NCBI RefSeq assembly: GCF_000023865.1
Contig: NC_013159.1
Coordinates: forward strand, 434,001-498,000
Direction of reading: 5' to 3'
Source: Saccharomonospora viridis DSM 43017
GTDB lineage: Bacteria; Actinomycetota; Actinomycetes; Mycobacteriales; Pseudonocardiaceae
Length of the DNA: 64,000 nucleotides
Shown here: positions 48,137-58,756 of the stretch, in pieces
Layout of the letters: every line of letters begins with the position of its first letter
Position numbering within the stretch: the stretch's first letter is position 1
Translations under genes and position numbers: made by a program
The notes under the pieces: model-generated
Databases searched by the model: none
Told to the model about the DNA's origin: nothing
What the model saw: the letters and a program-made list of their open reading frames with translations, nothing else

Positions 48137-50590
48137 ATGAGCACCCTGTTCGATCTTCCCCCGGAATCCGCAGGCGGCGGCGTTTCGCACGGGCCGCTGC
48201 TCGATGACCTGAATCCCGCCCAGCGCGCGGCGGTGGAGCATCAGGGCCGCCCCCTGCTCATCGTCGCGGGCGCGGGCTCGGGTAAGACCCGCGTGCTCAC
48301 CAGGCGAATCGCCTATCTGCTCGCGGCCAGGGGGGTGCATCCCGGCCAGATCATGGCCATCACGTTCACCAACAAGGCCGCGGCCGAGATGCGCGACCGC
48401 GTGGTCGACCTCGTCGGAGGGCGTGCGGGCGCGATGTGGGTGTCGACGTTTCACTCGATGTGCGTACGCCTGCTGCGGCGCGAGGCGAAGACACTGGAGC
48501 TGACGTCGAACTTCTCCATCTACGACGCGGACGACAGCAGGCGGCTGATGGCGTTGGTCGGGCGTGATCTGGAGCTCGACCCGAAGCGGTACTCGGCACG
48601 CGCGCTCGCCAACCACGTGTCCAACCTGAAAAACGAGCTCATCGACCCCGACGCGGCGGCGGACGCGGCGGCGAACGACTTCGAACGTAGGGCCGCCGAG
48701 GCGTATCGCGAGTACCAGAACAGGCTGGCGCAGGCCAACGCCCTGGACTTCGACGACCTCATCGCGAGGACGGTGGAGCTGTTCCAGGCCTTCCCCGATG
48801 TGGCCGAGCACTACCGGCGCCGGTTCCGGCACGTCCTCGTCGACGAGTACCAGGACACCAACCACGCGCAATACACCCTGATCAGGGAGTTGGTCGGGAC
48901 CGGTCCGACCGAGTCCGGACTGCCCCCGTCGGAACTGTGCGTCGTCGGTGACGCCGACCAATCGATCTACGCGTTCCGTGGGGCCACCATCCGCAACATC
49001 GAGGAGTTCGAACGCGACTTCCCCGACGCGCGCACCATCCTGCTGGAGCAGAACTACCGCTCGACGCAGACGATCCTGTCCGCGGCCAACGCCGTCATCT
49101 CCCGAAACCCCGGGCGCAGGGAGAAACGTCTGTGGACCGACGCGGGCCAGGGGGAACGCATCGTCGGTTATGTGGCCGACAGCGAACACGACGAGGCGGC
49201 GTTCGTGGCCGAGGAGATCGACGCGCTGGTCGACCGGGGCGAGGCGAAGTACTCCGACGTGGCCGTGTTCTACCGCACCAACAACCAGTCCCGGGTGTTC
49301 GAGGAGATCTTCATCCGGCTCGGCCTGCCGTATCGGGTCGTCGGCGGGGTGCGGTTCTACGAGCGCAAGGAGGTCAAGGACGCGCTCGCGTACCTGCGGG
49401 TGCTGGCCAACCCCGAGGACACCGTGAGCCTGCGGCGCATCCTCAACGTGCCGAAACGGGGCATCGGCGAGCGTGCCGAGGCCGTGGTGGCCACCCACGC
49501 CGAGCGGGAGCGCATCTCGTTCGCGTCGGCGTTGCGCGACGCCGTCGCGGGGCGGATCCCGCTGCTGAACCCTCGTTCGCAGAAGGCCATCACCGCGTTC
49601 GTGGAGCTGATCGACGGACTGCGGGAACTCGTGGACGAGGGCACGGACGTCGCCGACGTCCTGGAGGCGGTGCTCGACCGCACCGGTTATCGCGCCGAAC
49701 TGGAGGGTTCGGACGACCCGCAGGACGCCTCGCGGTTGGAGAACCTGGACGAGCTCGTCACGGTGGCACGTGAGTTCACCGAGTTCGCCCGGTCGGTAGG
49801 GGAGGACACGGGTACGAGCGAGGACACCGACGTCGCCACCGACTTCGAGGACGCTGATGTCGCCGAGCCGGGATCGCTGTCGGCGTTTCTGGAACGGGTG
49901 TCGTTGGTGGCCGACGCCGATTCGGTCCCGTCCCCCGACGGCGAGGGAGCCGACGAGGCCGACGAGGACGGTGTGGTCACCCTGATGACGGTGCACACGG
50001 CCAAGGGGCTCGAGTACCCGGTGGTGTTCTGCACCGGCTGGGAGGACGGCGTGTTCCCCCATCTGCGGGCGCTGGGCGAGCCGAAGGAGTTGGCGGAGGA
50101 ACGCAGGCTGGCTTACGTGGCGATCACCCGGGCGCAACGGCGGCTGTACGTTTCCCGTGCGTTGGTGCGCAATGCCTGGGGACAGCCGATGAGCAACCCG
50201 GCGTCGAGGTTCCTCGACGAGATCCCCGCCGAACTCGTCGACTGGCGGAGGCTGGCCCCGTCGGGTACTCAGCGGGAGACGGGGACACCCCGCGCGGTCA
50301 CGACGTGGGGTCGTGGGGTCGGCACCGGGGTCACCTCGAGCGGTGTGCGTACGACGTCGTTCCAAGCGGCGTCCCGCGGGGCCCGGAGCTCCCGCCCGAA
50401 CGAGAGCTGGAAGAACAAGGTGCCGCTCAAGCTCGACGTGGGTGATCGGGTCAACCACGACAAGTACGGGCTGGGCACGGTGGTGGCCACGGAGGGGGTG
50501 GGTCCGCGGACCACGGCCACCATCGATTTCGGCAGTGCCGGCACCGTGCGGCTCATGCTGATCGGCAATGTGCCGATGGTGAAGCTCTAG
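48137..50590 (+). CDS. pcrA: ATP-dependent DNA helicase UvrD1/PcrA
   Basis: An 817-residue SF1A 3'-5' helicase of nucleotide excision repair and replication restart. Motif I AGAGSGKTRVLTRR, motif II VDEYQDTN, motif III GDADQSIYAFRGA, motif IV QNYRSTQTIL, motif V VTLMTVHTAKGLEYPVVF, motif VI YVAITRAQRRLYVSRA. The C-terminal Tudor-like segment DVGDRVNHDKYGLGTVVATEG contacts RNA polymerase in PcrA relatives. ATG 48137. Confidence 0.97.
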   Translation: MSTLFDLPPESAGGGVSHGPLLDDLNPAQRAAVEHQGRPLLIVAGAGSGKTRVLTRRIAYLLAARGVHPGQIMAITFTNKAAAEMRDRVVDLVGGRAGAMWVSTFHSMCVRLLRREAKTLELTSNFSIYDADDSRRLMALVGRDLELDPKRYSARALANHVSNLKNELIDPDAAADAAANDFERRAAEAYREYQNRLAQANALDFDDLIARTVELFQAFPDVAEHYRRRFRHVLVDEYQDTNHAQYTLIRELVGTGPTESGLPPSELCVVGDADQSIYAFRGATIRNIEEFERDFPDARTILLEQNYRSTQTILSAANAVISRNPGRREKRLWTDAGQGERIVGYVADSEHDEAAFVAEEIDALVDRGEAKYSDVAVFYRTNNQSRVFEEIFIRLGLPYRVVGGVRFYERKEVKDALAYLRVLANPEDTVSLRRILNVPKRGIGERAEAVVATHAERERISFASALRDAVAGRIPLLNPRSQKAITAFVELIDGLRELVDEGTDVADVLEAVLDRTGYRAELEGSDDPQDASRLENLDELVTVAREFTEFARSVGEDTGTSEDTDVATDFEDADVAEPGSLSAFLERVSLVADADSVPSPDGEGADEADEDGVVTLMTVHTAKGLEYPVVFCTGWEDGVFPHLRALGEPKELAEERRLAYVAITRAQRRLYVSRALVRNAWGQPMSNPASRFLDEIPAELVDWRRLAPSGTQRETGTPRAVTTWGRGVGTGVTSSGVRTTSFQAASRGARSSRPNESWKNKVPLKLDVGDRVNHDKYGLGTVVATEGVGPRTTATIDFGSAGTVRLMLIGNVPMVKL

Positions 50591-50767
50591 CGACTCCGCG
50601 GTCGTCGCGCCGGTTTTTGTCGGACCCCCTCACTACTGTTCGGACCGAACAGAGGTTCGAAGGGAGTGGGCATGGGTGTCGTTGGCACGGTGATGGCCGC
50701 AGCGGCACCGGGGCGGCGGTCCGGAGAGGGCGGAAAGGCCGAGCGAGTTCCGACGGCTCCGACACGG

Positions 50768-50805
50768 CGCATCGCCCGGGCGCTGTGGTGCGTCCGGGCG
50801 ATGCG
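50768..50805. terminator. Terminator between convergent pcrA and M23 peptidase genes
   Basis: Perfect 12-base stem cgcatcgcccgg / ccgggcgatgcg with a 14-base loop. Confidence 0.7.
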
Positions 50806-50869
50806 TGTGATCGTCGGCGTGGTGTGGATTCGTACGCGCGCGGAGACGGCGGGGTGCTCAGCGGCGGGC

Positions 50870-51793
50870 TCAGATGTAGACGCCGCGTGCGGCCAACCAG
50901 GCCTGCGGGTCCACCTTCTGGCCGTTCTCGTGCACCTCGAAGTGCAGGTGCGGCCCGGTGGACTGACCCCGGTTGCCGATGATGGCGATCTGCTCGCCCG
51001 CCTTGACCCGCTGTCCGACCTGCACCGAGAAGCTCTCCATGTGGCCGTAGACGTGGATGGTGCCGTCGTCGAGCTGGATGCGCACCCACAGGCCGAAGCC
51101 GCTGGCCGGGCCGGCTTCGATCACCGTGCCGTCGGCGGCGGCCACGATCGGGGTGCCGATGCTGTTGGCGATGTCGATGCCGTAGTGGGTGCCGCCCCAC
51201 CGGGCGCCGTAGCCGGAGGTGAACACGCCCTGTGCCGGCGCCACGAACTTGGGGCGCTTGGCCTCTTCTTCTGCTCTCCGACGTTCTTCGGCCTCGCGTT
51301 CGAGCCGCTTTTCGGTGACTTCGGCACTCTCGGTGAGTTTCTGCGCCTCGGCGGAGGCGTCGACGGAGTGCGAGACCTGGAGCAGCACCGGCGAGCCCGC
51401 CGGGGCGTCACCGCCGACTCCGGAGGCTCCTCCGGAGTTCAGGGACGCACTCGCGTCGCTGGCGTTGGCCAGCGGAGTGACGTCGGTGTGCCGCTGCTGC
51501 GGGGAGTTGTTAGGGGTCTGCAATGTCTGACCTGCTGCGGCGGCGGCGAAAGCGCCCGCCGCGACCGCGGCCACCATCACGCGGCCCCGCAGCGCCGACG
51601 AGGGCGCGGGAAGCCGGTGCGAGCCCCGGCCCCGAACGGTCGCACTGTTCAGTGCCTGTTCGAGTACCGGGGAAGGATCTTGGCCGCCGGGGGAGCGGTG
51701 TCGAGCCAAGTCAGCGCCTTCCATTCCTCGGGGGAGCCAGATCATGAACCTTCGGGCGGGGGACCCGGTGAACGGTGTCGGGGTACCGCTCAC
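50870..51793 (-). CDS. M23/LytM family metallopeptidase
   Basis: Up to 307 residues; homologue of Rv0950c by position. An N-terminal hydrophobic segment (VMVAAVAAGAFAAAAAG, about 72-88) could be a signal anchor. A coiled-coil Glu/Arg-rich region (140-170) leads to the LytM domain with Zn ligands His and Asp in HYGIDIAN and His in HLHFEVH. It probably cleaves peptidoglycan cross-links or activates another hydrolase. Start uncertain: GTG 51793 gives the full frame, and ATG 51745 has a better upstream gaagg. Confidence 0.87.
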   Translation of the reverse strand: MSGTPTPFTGSPARRFMIWLPRGMEGADLARHRSPGGQDPSPVLEQALNSATVRGRGSHRLPAPSSALRGRVMVAAVAAGAFAAAAAGQTLQTPNNSPQQRHTDVTPLANASDASASLNSGGASGVGGDAPAGSPVLLQVSHSVDASAEAQKLTESAEVTEKRLEREAEERRRAEEEAKRPKFVAPAQGVFTSGYGARWGGTHYGIDIANSIGTPIVAAADGTVIEAGPASGFGLWVRIQLDDGTIHVYGHMESFSVQVGQRVKAGEQIAIIGNRGQSTGPHLHFEVHENGQKVDPQAWLAARGVYI

Positions 51794-52168
51794 GTGATTC
51801 GTGATCTGACCGTAATGGGGACTGCGGGACAGTAACGAAATGGTGGCGTTGTGGGCAAGGTGCCGTTCGCAAACGCGATGCCGGAAGGGGGGTTTTCGGC
51901 GGTGTGATGTCCGTATGACTCAAGGTAGGAGGGGTTCCATCGAAGTGATGTGATGTGTATTACATTTAAGCAACCGGGGGTTTAAAACGGCGTTTCTGGG
52001 AGAGCCCCTCGTCCGCCTCGTCACGCGGGACACGACCCCGGTCCTTGCCGCTACGCTCATCGCCGGAAGCTGTGCGCGGCGCAGGCCGCCCCGGGCGGGC
52101 GGATCCGGACGCGTCGTGCGATCCGCAAGCCGGCTCGGGGGTGGACCATCGGACCACAGCGTGCAGAC
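51794..52168. other. Divergent intergenic region with an AT-rich patch
   Basis: 375 bases between the M23 peptidase and the polytopic membrane protein genes. Bases 51940-51990 are clearly AT-rich (tgatgtgtattacatttaag), suggesting promoters. No c-di-AMP riboswitch signature was found on the minus strand. Confidence 0.45.
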
Positions 52169-54031
52169 GTGACCACGGCTTCGACCCAGGTGGACTCGCC
52201 GCGAACCGAAGCGATCACCCGTCGGCAGCCGCTGCTTGCTGCTCTGGTCGTCGCGGCCCTCGGCGCGGTGATGAGTGTGGTGGGCGCCGTCGCGCCCGCC
52301 TTGGACGGTGCGAGCCGAGGGTTCCCGAGCGCGCCGCTGCTGGCGGTGCTGGCCGTCGTTCCCGTCGCAGTGGCCTTCCTGCTGCTCCTACGGTCTCGGT
52401 TCGGCATGGCCGCCGGCGTGCTGATGGGTGCCGCGACACTCGCCCCCGCGGCAGTCGTCTTGGACCTGCAACTGCTCGTGGACCCCTCCGCGGCGTCCCG
52501 ACCCGAGCTGTACTTCCCTCGCGACCTTTCCCTGCCCTCGCCTTCGATCGGGCTGTGGGCGCTGCTCGCCGGTCACGGATTCGCCCTGGTCGCCGGGGTC
52601 GTGGCGTTGGCGGTGTCCAGACAGGAACCCGGTTCCGCGTTCGACGACACCGGTGCACGCGGCATCGAGGGTGACAGTGGTGGAAGCGACGACAGCGCGG
52701 CCTGGCGTCGGCGGTCCGTGCTCCTCGCGTTCCTGATCGCCGTCGTCGGTGCGTGCGGGCTGTTGATGGCGCCCTTCCACTCCTCCGACCTCTATCTGCT
52801 GGCGCGGAACGCCTTCGAAGGACCCGCGGTGGAACTCGTCGGCCGCGTGTTGTCCGCGGCGACGTTGTCGGCCGGTGCGGTGTTACTGGTCGTGGTTCCC
52901 CGAGAGGTGACCGTGGCCGGGGGCGGGTTGCTCGGTCTTGCGCTGGCCCTGGCGGCGTGGGGTGTTCCACCTCTGGCGGCGGCGTTGAGCATGACGTCGC
53001 TCGACATCGCCGTCGGTCCCTGCCTGGTCGTGGCGGCGGTGTTGGGGTTGCTGTTCGTGGCGACGCGGCATGCCACCGACGTCACCGTGTCCTCGACGAG
53101 CCCGAAGGGGACGCGGTTGCCCGGTGGGCGCAAGCTGGAACTCGCGACCGGCGTGTTCGCGTCGGTGACGGGCGCCTCCGCGGTTTTGGGAGCGGTCCTG
53201 CCGCAGTTGACGGCCATCGGCTCGGCGGACGCTCCCGAAAGTCCGGCCCGGTGGCTTCTGCTCGCTGCGGGGGGCGTGATCGGGCTGCTCGGCCTGGCGA
53301 TGTTCGTCACGCGTGTCGCGACAGCGGTGCGGCCCGTGTTGTCCGTGGCGTGGGTCGGGGTTCCGCTCGCCGCGACGGCGGTACTCGACACCGCGCTCAC
53401 CACGGGATACACGTCCACGACGTTCTCGCCGACGCAGTACGGCAGTCCGGTGGACGGGCTGGATTCCCTCGGCTTCGGGCCGTTCAGTTCCGGACCGGGC
53501 GCGGTGTGGGCGTGGCTGGCGATGGTGGGTGCCGTGGTGACCGCGTGTTGTTCCGTTGTGGCCGGCGTGGTGGAACGCGAAGACGCGGAGGACGCGGCAG
53601 CGGACGAGGTCTCCGGTGAGGACGGGAACGGGATCCCCGACGGGGTGACCACGGTGGGCCTGCGGATGCTCATCCCCCTCACGGCGGCGGCGGTGCTGGC
53701 GATCGCCGCGTTCGGGACCCCGCTGGTGACGGCCCCCGAGTACGTCGAGCCGGGGTTGTGGTCCGACGTGGGCACGCCGACGTGGGGATTGGCCGCGGCG
53801 GTGCTCGTGATCGTCGGTGCTTGCGTGCTCGCGACGCGGAGCAGGCCGGCGAGGGCCGCGGCGCTGTTGGCGGGTGTCGCCTGCGTCGTGGGGCTGCGGG
53901 CGGCGACCGCCCCGCTTGTCGGTGGTGAGATCGACGGTTCGGCTGCGGGGCTGGGTCTCTGGTTCTCCCTGGCGGCGCTGGCCGCGTTGGCCGGAGCCGG
54001 CGCCGTCGCGATGACCGGCCGCCGGGCGTGA
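52169..54031 (+). CDS. Large polytopic membrane protein of unknown function
   Basis: 620 residues with about 14 hydrophobic helices, three of them in an N-terminal group (PLLAALVVAALGAVMSVVGAVAP...). Two acidic loops (around 160-185 and 455-480) separate TM groups. No catalytic motif or transporter signature is recognisable. GTG start. Not part of the mycobacterial synteny. sucC follows about 200 bases later. Confidence 0.72.
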   Translation: MTTASTQVDSPRTEAITRRQPLLAALVVAALGAVMSVVGAVAPALDGASRGFPSAPLLAVLAVVPVAVAFLLLLRSRFGMAAGVLMGAATLAPAAVVLDLQLLVDPSAASRPELYFPRDLSLPSPSIGLWALLAGHGFALVAGVVALAVSRQEPGSAFDDTGARGIEGDSGGSDDSAAWRRRSVLLAFLIAVVGACGLLMAPFHSSDLYLLARNAFEGPAVELVGRVLSAATLSAGAVLLVVVPREVTVAGGGLLGLALALAAWGVPPLAAALSMTSLDIAVGPCLVVAAVLGLLFVATRHATDVTVSSTSPKGTRLPGGRKLELATGVFASVTGASAVLGAVLPQLTAIGSADAPESPARWLLLAAGGVIGLLGLAMFVTRVATAVRPVLSVAWVGVPLAATAVLDTALTTGYTSTTFSPTQYGSPVDGLDSLGFGPFSSGPGAVWAWLAMVGAVVTACCSVVAGVVEREDAEDAAADEVSGEDGNGIPDGVTTVGLRMLIPLTAAAVLAIAAFGTPLVTAPEYVEPGLWSDVGTPTWGLAAAVLVIVGACVLATRSRPARAAALLAGVACVVGLRAATAPLVGGEIDGSAAGLGLWFSLAALAALAGAGAVAMTGRRA

Positions 54032-54238
54032 TCCGCGCGCCGAACACACGTTCCGGTCGTCACTCGTTCGTGGCTGTATAGGCGCGATATTCGCCACATT
54101 CCCAGCTCAGACGTGGTGCTGGTGACCGAGTTCACCTGACGTGAGGGGCGCTGCCGGCTGTTGGGTCGATAGGGTCAACGACGTCCGGCAGCACGGTTTA
54201 CACAAACCACATAGGCGTGTCGTCAGGAGACAAAAGTA

Positions 54239-55408
54239 GTGGACCTCTACGAGTATCAGGCGAAGGAGCTTTTCGCTGCCCACGGCGTACCCGTACTCCC
54301 GGGGACCGTGGTCAGCGAGGCCGAGGAAGCCCGCCGGGCGGCTGAGGAGATCGGCGGCCAGGTGGTGGTCAAAGCTCAGGTGAAGACAGGCGGCCGAGGT
54401 AAGGCCGGTGGCGTGAAGCTCGCCGCCGACCCGGACGAGGCGGCGGAGAAGGCCCGAGCGATCCTCGGACTGGACATCAAGGGACATGTGACGCGCCGGG
54501 TGTTGGTGACCGAGGCGTCCGAGATCGCCGAGGAGTACTACTTCTCGTTCCTGCTCGATCGGGCCAACCGCACCTTCTTGGCCATGGCCTCCGCCGAGGG
54601 CGGCATGGAGATCGAGCAGCTCGCCGCCGAGCGCCCCGAGGCGCTGGCGAAGGTCCCGATTGACCCGCTGACCGGGGTCGACCTCGACAAGGCGCGCGAG
54701 ATCGTCACCAAGGCCAACTTCCCCGAGGTCGTGCGGGAGAAGGCCGCCGAGGTGATCGTCAAGCTGTGGGAGACGTTCGTCTCCGAGGACGCCACCCTGG
54801 TCGAGGTGAACCCGCTGGTGCGGGACCCGAAGGACGAGATCATCGCCCTCGACGGCAAGGTGACGCTCGACGACAACGCGGCGTTCCGGCAGCCGAAGCA
54901 CGCCGACCTCGTCGATGTCGAGGCCGAGGACCCGTTGGAGGCCAAGGCCAAGGCCAAGGGCCTCAACTACGTCAAGCTCGACGGTCAGGTCGGCATCATC
55001 GGTAACGGTGCCGGTCTGGTCATGTCCACGCTGGACGTCGTGGCCTATGCGGGCGAGAAGCACGGCGGGGTGCGCCCGGCGAACTTCCTCGACATCGGCG
55101 GTGGCGCGTCGGCCGAGGTCATGGCGGCCGGACTCGAGGTCATCCTCGGGGACCCGGACGTCAAGAGCGTGTTCGTCAACGTCTTCGGCGGTATCACCGC
55201 GTGCGACGCGGTGGCCAACGGCATCGTCGAAGCGCTGAAGATCCTCGGGGACAACGCCACCAAGCCGCTGGTCGTGCGGCTTGACGGCAACAACGTCGAG
55301 GAGGGCCGCCGGATCCTGACCGAGGCGGCGCATCCGCTGGTGACGTTGGTGGACACGATGGACAGCGCGGCCGACAAAGCCGCCGAGTTGGCTGCGGCAG
55401 GTGCGTGA
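54239..55408 (+). CDS. sucC: Succinyl-CoA ligase (ADP-forming) beta subunit
   Basis: TCA-cycle enzyme forming succinate and ATP. 389 residues: ATP-grasp domain ([42 protein letters not shown]) and CoA-ligase domain ([47 protein letters not shown]). GTG start; its stop overlaps the sucD GTG by 4 bases. Confidence 0.97.
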   Translation: MDLYEYQAKELFAAHGVPVLPGTVVSEAEEARRAAEEIGGQVVVKAQVKTGGRGKAGGVKLAADPDEAAEKARAILGLDIKGHVTRRVLVTEASEIAEEYYFSFLLDRANRTFLAMASAEGGMEIEQLAAERPEALAKVPIDPLTGVDLDKAREIVTKANFPEVVREKAAEVIVKLWETFVSEDATLVEVNPLVRDPKDEIIALDGKVTLDDNAAFRQPKHADLVDVEAEDPLEAKAKAKGLNYVKLDGQVGIIGNGAGLVMSTLDVVAYAGEKHGGVRPANFLDIGGGASAEVMAAGLEVILGDPDVKSVFVNVFGGITACDAVANGIVEALKILGDNATKPLVVRLDGNNVEEGRRILTEAAHPLVTLVDTMDSAADKAAELAAAGA

Positions 55409-56301
55409 AAGACATGTCGATTTTCCTGAACAGCGAATCCAAGATCATCGTCCAGGGCCTCACCGGCTCCGAGGGCAGCAAGCACGCCGCCAAGATGCTG
55501 GCGGCCGGTTCCAACATCGTCGGCGGCGTGAACGCCCGTAAGGCGGGCCAGACCGTCACCATCGGCGGCAAGGACCTGACCGTCTTCGGCACCGTCGAAG
55601 AGGCCATGAAGGAGACGGGCGCCAACGTCAGCGTGATCTTCGTGCCGCCGAAGTTCGCGAAGGACGCGGTCATCGAGGCCATCGACGCCGAGATCCCCCT
55701 CGCCGTGGTGATCACCGAGGGCATCCCGGTGCACGACTCGGCCGCTTTCTGGGCGCACGCGTGCGCGAAGGGCAACAAGACCCGGATCATCGGTCCGAAC
55801 TGCCCGGGCATCATCTCGCCGGGACAGTCCAACGCCGGCATCATCCCGGCCGACATCACCGGACCCGGCAAGATCGGTCTGGTGTCGAAGTCCGGCACCC
55901 TGACCTACCAGATGATGTACGAGCTGCGGGACATCGGTATCTCCACCGCCGTCGGCATCGGTGGCGACCCGATCATCGGCACCACGCACATCGACGCGCT
56001 GGAGGCGTTCCAGGCCGACCCGGAGACCGAGCTCATCGTGATGATCGGTGAGATCGGTGGGGACGCCGAGGAGCGCGCCGCCGAGTACATCAAGGCCAAC
56101 GTCACCAAGCCCGTGGTCGGCTACGTCGCCGGGTTCACCGCGCCCGAGGGCAAGACGATGGGCCACGCGGGCGCGATCGTCTCCGGTTCGTCCGGAACCG
56201 CGCAGGCGAAGAAGGAGGCGCTGGAGGCCGCCGGGGTGAAGGTGGGCAAGACCCCCACCGAGACCGCCGAGCTTGCGCGCGAGCTGTACAAGGCGCTGTA
56301 A
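55405..56301 (+). CDS. sucD: Succinyl-CoA ligase (ADP-forming) alpha subunit
   Basis: 298 residues: CoA-binding Rossmann domain ([30 protein letters not shown]), [17 protein letters not shown] and active-site His in [19 protein letters not shown] 55405 is kept as start since the 4-base overlap with sucC and a short leader before MSIF match mycobacterial SucD; ATG 55414 is possible. Confidence 0.97.
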   Translation: MKDMSIFLNSESKIIVQGLTGSEGSKHAAKMLAAGSNIVGGVNARKAGQTVTIGGKDLTVFGTVEEAMKETGANVSVIFVPPKFAKDAVIEAIDAEIPLAVVITEGIPVHDSAAFWAHACAKGNKTRIIGPNCPGIISPGQSNAGIIPADITGPGKIGLVSKSGTLTYQMMYELRDIGISTAVGIGGDPIIGTTHIDALEAFQADPETELIVMIGEIGGDAEERAAEYIKANVTKPVVGYVAGFTAPEGKTMGHAGAIVSGSSGTAQAKKEALEAAGVKVGKTPTETAELARELYKAL

Positions 56302-56333
56302 CGAGCCAGCGGCCGATAACGACCTTCCAACAG

Positions 56334-56368
56334 ACAGGGTCGGGCGTGTTGTGCCCGGCCCTGTTCTG
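56334..56368 (+). terminator. Terminator of sucCD
   Basis: acagggtcgggc pairs with gcccggccctgt (one G-C slip), followed by TCTGTG, 33 bases after sucD. Confidence 0.65.
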
Positions 56369-56520
56369 TGTGTGAAGCGCCCTGTGTAAAAAGGCACCGG
56401 ACACCGAAACCGTGCGATCAACACGCACGTCGAAGACTTCGGTAGGTGCGAACGGCGGCACGGTCGCGACATGCCCCGAGCGACCACGCCTTTCCAGCTC
56501 GATACGACAGGAGAACACGG

Positions 56521-57324
56521 ATGACCTTCCCGAGCAGCACACCTGGCGGATTCCCGGCCCAGGGCCCGCAGCAGCCGCACCAGCCTTATCCAGGGGCGCC
56601 GTCCACCGGGCGGCCGTCGCTTTCGCTGCCGCAGATCCTGCTGTTGGCGACGGGTGGTCTCGGGGTCCTCAACCTGTTCCTCGGTTTCGCGAACCGTACC
56701 TTCGACGTCAGCTTCTACGAAGGATCCTTCGGGTGGGTGCCCGCGTTGCTGTTCATCGCGGGATTGACCGCCGTGTTCGGTTTCCTGCCCGGTGAGCAGA
56801 AGCCGGGTCCGTGGCCGGCGGTCCTTTCCGTGGGGGTCATGCTGCCGTACCTGTTCAGCGTCTTCCAGGGGGACAGCCTTAAGGCGGGCGGCATCCTCGT
56901 GTTGGTCTTCGGCATCCTGCAGATGGGTGCCGCCGTGGCCGCGTACCTGTTCGAGGCCGGGATCGTCAAGGCCCCGGCTCCCCAGGCACAGTCGCCCTAC
57001 GGCCAGTCGCCTTACGGTCAGCAGCCGTACCAGTACGGTCAGCAGCAGCCGCAGTCCCAGTACGGCCAGCAGTCCGCCGGCTTCGGTCAGCCGCAGTCTC
57101 AGCCGCAGCCACAGTCCCAGCCACAGTCCCAGTACGGCCAGCAGTCCTCGTCGGAGTCTTCGGGTGGCTTCGCGGCCCAGCCCGCGAACTTCTCCCAGCC
57201 GATGCAGCAGCCCACGCAGTATGCGCCGCAGCAGGGCCAGTTCTTCCAGCAGCCCTCGACGGACTCCGAGCAGTCCGAGCAGAAGTCCGACCAGCAGAAC
57301 ACGTCCGGTCAGTCCGGTAACTGA
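56521..57324 (+). CDS. 34-kDa-antigen-like membrane protein (DUF5336)
   Basis: 267 residues. A Pro/Gln-rich N terminus, four hydrophobic helices between about 37 and 155 (LPQILLLATGGLGVLNLFLGF, WVPALLFIAGLTAVFGFL, VLSVGVMLPYLFSVFQ, GILVLVFGILQMGAAVAAYLF), then a Gln/Tyr/Ser/Pro low-complexity tail with SPYGQ and QYGQQ repeats. Homologue of Rv0954 by order (after sucCD). Role unknown, probably envelope or division related. ATG with agg upstream. Confidence 0.85.
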   Translation: MTFPSSTPGGFPAQGPQQPHQPYPGAPSTGRPSLSLPQILLLATGGLGVLNLFLGFANRTFDVSFYEGSFGWVPALLFIAGLTAVFGFLPGEQKPGPWPAVLSVGVMLPYLFSVFQGDSLKAGGILVLVFGILQMGAAVAAYLFEAGIVKAPAPQAQSPYGQSPYGQQPYQYGQQQPQSQYGQQSAGFGQPQSQPQPQSQPQSQYGQQSSSESSGGFAAQPANFSQPMQQPTQYAPQQGQFFQQPSTDSEQSEQKSDQQNTSGQSGN

Positions 57325-57512
57325 CGTCGAGGGTCGAGACGCCGGGGACAGGACGACAGGACGACGCTGCCTCGTCCGGGTGAGGCGAATCCCACCGCGG
57401 CCCTCGCCCGCGGCGTGGCTCGTCCGGTCGGGCGGGCGCCGGTGCGAGGGTGCCCGCCATGGGCAGGTTCACCGCGTTCATGTCCGGACTGACCGTGAGA
57501 GAAGGTGACGCG

Positions 57513-58667
57513 ATGCGTTCGGGGCGGGCGCGTGTGCTCTTCGGTGCCGCGCTCGGCCCGATCGTCACCGGGTATGCGGCGGTGGCCAGCCTGCTCGTGG
57601 TGGTGGCGACACTGGCGTCCAGGTCGGAGTTCTCCGCGGGCGGAGTGCTCGCCGCCGCGTGTCCCGGGTGGTTGGCGGCCTATCAGGTGCCGCTCGACAT
57701 CGGTGGTGCCCCGTTGGGGGTGCTGCCGATGTTGCCCACCCTCGGTGTCCTGCTGCTGGTGTTCCGCACGGCGGCCTCGGCGACGCGGCGTCTCGACGAG
57801 GTCACCGGCGACCGGAGCGGCCGGTTGTCCTCCGCGGTGTCCGTGGTGGGCACGGTCGTGGGCGCGCACGCGTTGTTCGCCGCGCTCGCCTTCGGCGTGT
57901 CCGCCGGGTTGGTCGCGGAGGGACAGTTCCCCGCGGCGATCGTGACGCCCACCGTGCTCGCCGGTGGGGCGGCGGCGCTGGGGGCGGCCTCGGCCTCCTC
58001 GGCGGGGTGGTTGGAGCGCTTGGACCCGGTGGCCGTTCGCGGTATGCGGGCGGGCCTGATCGGCTTCGGCGTGCTGTTCGTGGTGGGGACGTTGGTGTTC
58101 GTGGTGGCCACGGTGGCGGCGTGGCCGACGGTGGGGGAGCTGGTCTCCGCGTACTCGCCCGAGTCGGGGAGCGCGGTGGGGATGTCGTTGTTGTCGTTGG
58201 GTTACGTGCCCAACATGTCCGTGCTCGCGGCGAGTGTGCTGACCGGCGGGGGGTTCTCCATCGGGGAGGTGTCGGTGAGCGCCTTCGCGATGACGTCCGG
58301 TCCGGTGCCCGCGGTGCCGGTCCTGGCGGGACTGCCCCCGGAGTACGGCGCGTGGTGGCCTCTGCTGTTGGTGGTGCCCGCGTCGATCGGCGCGGGGGTG
58401 GGCTGGTCGCTGCGGGCGGTGGACGGCCGGGTGAACGCGCGGTTGCGGGCCGTGCTGGTGGCGGGAATCGTGTGTGGTTTCTGCGCCGTGGTGGTGTCCG
58501 CGTTCGCCGGAGGGGCGTTGGGCGGTGGCCCGTACGATCCCGTGGTGGTTCGTGCCGAGGTGTTCTCGGTGACCACGTTCGCCTTCGTCGTCGTCCCGGG
58601 TGGTGTGGTGGCGTGGTTGACAGGACCCGGTCGACAGCCACGGCGCACCCCTCGCCGCCGGAGGTGA
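57513..58667 (+). CDS. DUF6350 family polytopic membrane protein (Rv0955-like)
   Basis: 384 residues with about 9 TM helices and a basic end (RQPRRTPRRRR). MSLLSLGYVPNMSVLAASVLTGGGFSIGEVSVSAFAMTSGPVPAVPVLAGLP is the conserved core. In mycobacteria the equivalent gene (Rv0955) sits between the 34-kDa antigen gene and purN, as here. ATG 57513 is chosen for gagagaagg 7 bases upstream; ATG 57459 and 57480 are in frame and possible. Confidence 0.85.
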   Translation: MRSGRARVLFGAALGPIVTGYAAVASLLVVVATLASRSEFSAGGVLAAACPGWLAAYQVPLDIGGAPLGVLPMLPTLGVLLLVFRTAASATRRLDEVTGDRSGRLSSAVSVVGTVVGAHALFAALAFGVSAGLVAEGQFPAAIVTPTVLAGGAAALGAASASSAGWLERLDPVAVRGMRAGLIGFGVLFVVGTLVFVVATVAAWPTVGELVSAYSPESGSAVGMSLLSLGYVPNMSVLAASVLTGGGFSIGEVSVSAFAMTSGPVPAVPVLAGLPPEYGAWWPLLLVVPASIGAGVGWSLRAVDGRVNARLRAVLVAGIVCGFCAVVVSAFAGGALGGGPYDPVVVRAEVFSVTTFAFVVVPGGVVAWLTGPGRQPRRTPRRRR

Positions 58668-58756
58668 GACGAGGCCTTTAGGCTGGGGTCACCAGGTCAG
58701 TCGATGTGTGCGCCATCGGCGTACGGCCCTGCTAGGAGACCCCACTGACTGTCAGT

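Noticed and set aside
51794-52168. c-di-AMP (ydaO-type) riboswitch upstream of the M23 peptidase gene
   Set aside because: Such elements often precede actinobacterial cell-wall hydrolase genes, but the conserved core and paired segments were not found on the minus strand here.
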